A stretch of DNA of 53,856 nucleotides from Clostridia bacterium (GTDB lineage: Bacteria; Bacillota; Clostridia; UMGS1840): the NCBI GenBank assembly GCA_017468465.1, contig JAFUIN010000015.1:1-53856 (forward strand), given 5' to 3'. Numbering within the stretch: the first letter of the stretch is position 1; each line of letters opens with the position of its first letter. The notes under the pieces were generated by a model that worked only from the letters and a program-made list of their open reading frames with translations, was not told where the DNA came from and did not search any database. Shown piece by piece: positions 50,923 to 53,856 of the stretch. The position numbers were made by a program, and so were the translations under genes.

Positions 50923-52140
50923 ATGAAAACTTTAGTAGAATTTTTTGATTCCTGTCAGTTGGTGAATATAATTGCCGGGATCAGTTGCAAACCGGAAACA
51001 ATTATATTTATTGGAGACCCTGACGTGATGAATTCAGCCCGTCGTGAAGCAGTGCAGCGTTTTTTTCGCATGCGAAAGCAAAAGGTAAAGCTGGAATATG
51101 TTGCAGTGAAGCTCCATTCATACGACGATATCTTGAAAAAAATAACCGGAATCATTGCAGGGCACCCGGATATTTGCTTTGACATAACCGGAGGCAGAGA
51201 GCTGGCGCTGGCGGCAATGGGAGAGGCAGCATGCTGTCATAACATTCCGATGATTCAATTTGATGTAATATCCGGGCAAATGATTCGGGTAAAAAATGCA
51301 GAAAAAATACCAATGCCGGAGGCTGTATCGGTCACCGTAAGAGAAAGTGTTATCCTAAACGGTGGTGAAATCATTGCTCCGGGTCTAACGATTTCTGCTG
51401 ACCGGTTGAATCTGTCTTTTTGCAAGGAAATTCGGGCATTGTTTTCCATCAGCAGGCAGAATCCGAAACTCTGGAATCAATTTGTGGTAGCATTGGAAGG
51501 TGTTGCAAATTCTGCCGGTCTTGGAAGGGATTTGCAGGTTTCTAAAAACATATCGAAGCTTCCTGAAAATCAGGTAAAAAAACTGCTTCAGGGTGGCTTT
51601 TTGAAACAACTTTCTGATGCCGGATTACTCCTTCACTATCAATATGAGAACGGGCTGCTGCAATTTCGGTATAAAAACGAAAGGGTTCACCAATGTCTGT
51701 CAAAGTCGGGGAGCATTCTGGAAATGTATGCTTATATGCTGTTGCACGAAATTTCACAAGAACAGCCAAACCTGTTTAGCGACAAGCGAATGGGCGTTCT
51801 GGCAGATTGGGATGGAGTGCTGACTCCCCGAAGCCACAGCGGAACCAAAAACGAAATTGACTTGATAGTGACAAAAAATGCTGTTCCGATTTTTATTTCC
51901 TGTAAATATGGAGAGGTGCTGAAAGAAGCTTTATACGAGCTGCACACTGTGGCGGAGCATTTTGGCGGAACATATGCAAAAAAGGTACTTCTGACTGCAG
52001 AGCTGAGCAGAATGCAGTCCAAAAAAAACAGCTTTTTGCAACGGGCCCGTGATATGCAAATTGAAGTGATTTATAATGTTCACCGTATGTCTGAGGATGA
52101 ATTAAAAGCAAGACTTTGTGCAATCGGCCACAGGCAGTGA
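50923..52140 (+). CDS. CARF-domain nuclease of the Card1/Can2 (DUF1887) type
   Basis: 405 residues. N-terminal CARF-like Rossmann domain (about 1-150) with IIFIGDPDV near the start and the ligand-loop motif DITGGRE (87-93), a central winged-helix-like part (about 170-265, LPENQVKKLLQGGFLKQL) and a C-terminal PD-(D/E)XK-like nuclease: Glu267 in LEMYAY, Asp313 in NEIDLIV and ISCK (Ser326-Cys327-Lys328), where canonical members have an acidic residue before x-Lys. Then LHTVAEHFGGTYAKKVLL follows. Card1 is activated by cyclic oligoadenylate from type III CRISPR. No cas gene or array is in the window, so it is an orphan here. ATG at 50923 has GGGAGA upstream. It probably shares the pfkA transcript. 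Confidence 0.85.
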   Translation: MKTLVEFFDSCQLVNIIAGISCKPETIIFIGDPDVMNSARREAVQRFFRMRKQKVKLEYVAVKLHSYDDILKKITGIIAGHPDICFDITGGRELALAAMGEAACCHNIPMIQFDVISGQMIRVKNAEKIPMPEAVSVTVRESVILNGGEIIAPGLTISADRLNLSFCKEIRALFSISRQNPKLWNQFVVALEGVANSAGLGRDLQVSKNISKLPENQVKKLLQGGFLKQLSDAGLLLHYQYENGLLQFRYKNERVHQCLSKSGSILEMYAYMLLHEISQEQPNLFSDKRMGVLADWDGVLTPRSHSGTKNEIDLIVTKNAVPIFISCKYGEVLKEALYELHTVAEHFGGTYAKKVLLTAELSRMQSKKNSFLQRARDMQIEVIYNVHRMSEDELKARLCAIGHRQ

Positions 52141-52205
52141 GTTCATTATAATTTGAACGAAACGGAAAAAGACACAAAATTTACATATAATTTTGGTAAA
52201 TTCTA

Positions 52206-52234
52206 TTGCAGAATCGGAAAAAATATGGTATACT
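52206..52234 (+). promoter_or_regulatory. secA promoter
   Basis: TTGCAG (52206-52211), 17-bp spacer, TATACT (52229-52234) with TGG extended -10. Confidence 0.8.
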
Positions 52235-52309
52235 TAACAAGATATTGTTTTAATTTTGACTGAACAGATTCACAAAACGATAAAATAAAGAAGAAAGTAG
52301 TGGAATTCT

Positions 52310-53856
52310 ATGTTTACAGCTTTAATTGAGAAGATTATCGGCACTTATTCCCAACGGGAACTGAAGCGGATTCAACCCCTGGTGGACAAGGTGCTTTCTT
52401 ATGAGGAAGAATACAGCAAATTAACTGACGATGAATTAAAAGCCAAAACGCCCGAATTCATTTCCCGTCTTGGTGAGGGTGAAACATTGGACGATATTTT
52501 ACCCGAAGCTTTTGCTACGGTAAGAGAGGCATCCTGGCGTGTAATTGGGTTAAAGCATTATCCGGTGCAGATTATCGGGGGGATTGTGCTTCATCAGGGC
52601 AGAATTGCCGAAATGAAAACCGGTGAAGGCAAAACTCTTGTTGCTACTTTACCGGCTTATCTGAACGCTTTGACCAAACGTGGCGTTCACATTGTCACCG
52701 TCAATGATTATCTTGCAAAACGCGACAGTGAGTGGATGGGAAAAGTATATCAGTTTCTCGGCTTAACGGTTGGTTTGGTGATTCACGATGTGGACCCCAA
52801 GGTTCGTGCTCAGGAATATGCCTGTGATATCACTTATGGCACCAATAACGAATTTGGGTTTGATTATCTTCGTGACAATATGGTCATCTATAAAGAGCAA
52901 ATGGTGCAAAGAGGTCATTACTTTGCCATTGTGGACGAAGTGGACAGTATCTTAATCGACGAAGCAAGAACACCGCTGATTATTTCCGGCGCCGGAGATA
53001 AATCCACCGATATTTATCAGTATGCTGACCGTTTTGTAAAAGGCTTGAAACGTAAAGTAATTATTGATGAAGACACCAAAATTCACATTGACGAAGAGGA
53101 TGCAGACTACATTGTTGACGAAAAAGCAAAAACTGCAAATCTGACTGCACAGGGTATCAAAAAAGCAGAACAGCATTTTAATATTGAAAATTTATCCGAC
53201 CCGGATAATTTAACCTTAACCCACCATATTAACCAGGCACTTCGTGCCAACGGGTTAATGCGTGTGGACCGTGATTATGTGGTAAAAGACGGTGAAATTA
53301 TCATTGTTGATGAATTTACCGGCCGTCTGATGTTCGGCAGAAGATATTCCGAAGGGCTTCATCAGGCCATTGAAGCTAAAGAAGGCGTAAAAGTGGAACG
53401 GGAATCCAAAACATTGGCAACCATTACCTTCCAGAACTATTTCCGCCTTTATGAAAAACTCTCCGGTATGACCGGTACTGCAAAAACAGAGGAAGAAGAA
53501 TTTCAGGAAATTTATAAGCTGGACTGTATTGAAATTCCTACCAATAAACCGCTTTTAAGAGAAGATGCGGCAGATTCGGTATACAAAACAGAAGCCGGCA
53601 AATACAAAGCAGTAATCGAAGAAATTGTGAAACGCCATGCAACCGGTCAGCCGGTTTTGGTTGGTACCGTTTCTATCGAGAAATCGGAAATGCTTTCTGC
53701 TATGTTAAAACGTCGTGGCGTAAAGCATGAAGTGCTGAATGCAAAAAATCATGATAAAGAAGCGCTTATTGTTGCACAGGCAGGGAAAAAAGATGCGGTC
53801 ACCATTGCTACCAATATGGCAGGTAGTGTGACTGATATTATGCTTGTCGGGAATGC
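52310..53856 (+). CDS. secA: preprotein translocase ATPase SecA, N-terminal part (cut by window end)
   Basis: The first 515 residues of the export motor. Walker A MKTGEGKT (102-109), [51 protein letters not shown] (Walker B), the preprotein-binding insertion at about 225-365 and [13 protein letters not shown] in NBD2 are all normal. The last motif reads [15 protein letters not shown], where SecA proteins have NMAGRGTDI and GGNA, so the arginine finger appears as Ser. These changes fall within the last 50 bases and may be sequence error at a contig end. The start has a weak ribosome site. No stop is reached. Confidence 0.95.
   Translation, partial: MFTALIEKIIGTYSQRELKRIQPLVDKVLSYEEEYSKLTDDELKAKTPEFISRLGEGETLDDILPEAFATVREASWRVIGLKHYPVQIIGGIVLHQGRIAEMKTGEGKTLVATLPAYLNALTKRGVHIVTVNDYLAKRDSEWMGKVYQFLGLTVGLVIHDVDPKVRAQEYACDITYGTNNEFGFDYLRDNMVIYKEQMVQRGHYFAIVDEVDSILIDEARTPLIISGAGDKSTDIYQYADRFVKGLKRKVIIDEDTKIHIDEEDADYIVDEKAKTANLTAQGIKKAEQHFNIENLSDPDNLTLTHHINQALRANGLMRVDRDYVVKDGEIIIVDEFTGRLMFGRRYSEGLHQAIEAKEGVKVERESKTLATITFQNYFRLYEKLSGMTGTAKTEEEEFQEIYKLDCIEIPTNKPLLREDAADSVYKTEAGKYKAVIEEIVKRHATGQPVLVGTVSIEKSEMLSAMLKRRGVKHEVLNAKNHDKEALIVAQAGKKDAVTIATNMAGSVTDIMLVGN

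Overview
The window looks like a chromosomal segment of a low-GC anaerobic Firmicute, most likely class Clostridia. The support is the gene content and style: PerR with a reverse rubrerythrin, TTG and GTG starts with strong Shine-Dalgarno sites, consensus sigma-A promoters (often with an extended TGn -10), a T-box, an ECF-type ThiT, an archaeal-type ProRS, a PrsA-like foldase with a copper-amine-oxidase-type N-terminal domain, MecA-like and Mini-III proteins, and many U-tract terminators. There is no prophage, no CRISPR array and no complete insertion sequence that I can see.

Layout. 1-1530: peroxide-stress pair perR-rbr on the minus strand. 1632-3305: SpoVB-type flippase. 3358-7113 (minus): proS with its upstream foldase gene, then a class II ketose-bisphosphate aldolase. 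7379-13213 (minus) and 13599-18018 (plus): a complete glycogen locus, with synthesis (glgB-glgC-glgD-glgA) divergent from breakdown (GH13 amylase-glgP). 18069-18863 (minus): thiT under a TPP riboswitch. 18950-22340: a small accessory region with two MITE-like palindromic repeats, an AT-rich DUF2806-like gene between imperfect direct repeats, a small membrane protein, ung, tRNA-Thr and several orphan hairpins. 22341-27330: hypothetical genes around a plus-strand row of flavodoxin, LOG, GNAT, dtd, gamma-carbonic-anhydrase-like and HAD genes. 27367-31167: T-box-controlled pheST. 31277-33330 (minus): pyk and a MecA-like adaptor. 33491-35673: two-component system. 35707-37068 (minus): rRNA methyltransferase. 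37258-38438: MsmK/UgpC-type ABC ATPase. 38681-39876: yybP-ykoY (Mn2+) riboswitch with a CaCA-family exchanger. 40018-43699: tRNA-Pro, MFS transporter, isochorismatase-like hydrolase, a hypothetical protein and a CBM9-like protein. 43748-49474 (minus): cysteine desulfurase, DUF3343, TtcA-like protein, a hypothetical protein, mrnC and tex. 49643-52140: pfkA and a CARF-nuclease (Card1/DUF1887 type). 52206-end: secA, cut by the window edge.

How it fits together. Carbon genes dominate: the window encodes glycogen build-up and breakdown, PFK, an aldolase, pyruvate kinase, a shared sugar-ABC ATPase and a sugar-phosphate-type MFS carrier. Four RNA or repressor devices match their genes: PerR with rubrerythrin, TPP with thiT, T-box with pheST, and the Mn2+ riboswitch with the exchanger. 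The features most worth a second look are the Card1-like CARF-nuclease sitting between pfkA and secA with no CRISPR locus in view, the repeat-bounded DUF2806-like gene, the hairpin-armed MITE-like repeats, the histone-H1-like Lys/Ala tail on glycogen phosphorylase, and the desulfurase-DUF3343-TtcA-like sulfur cluster.
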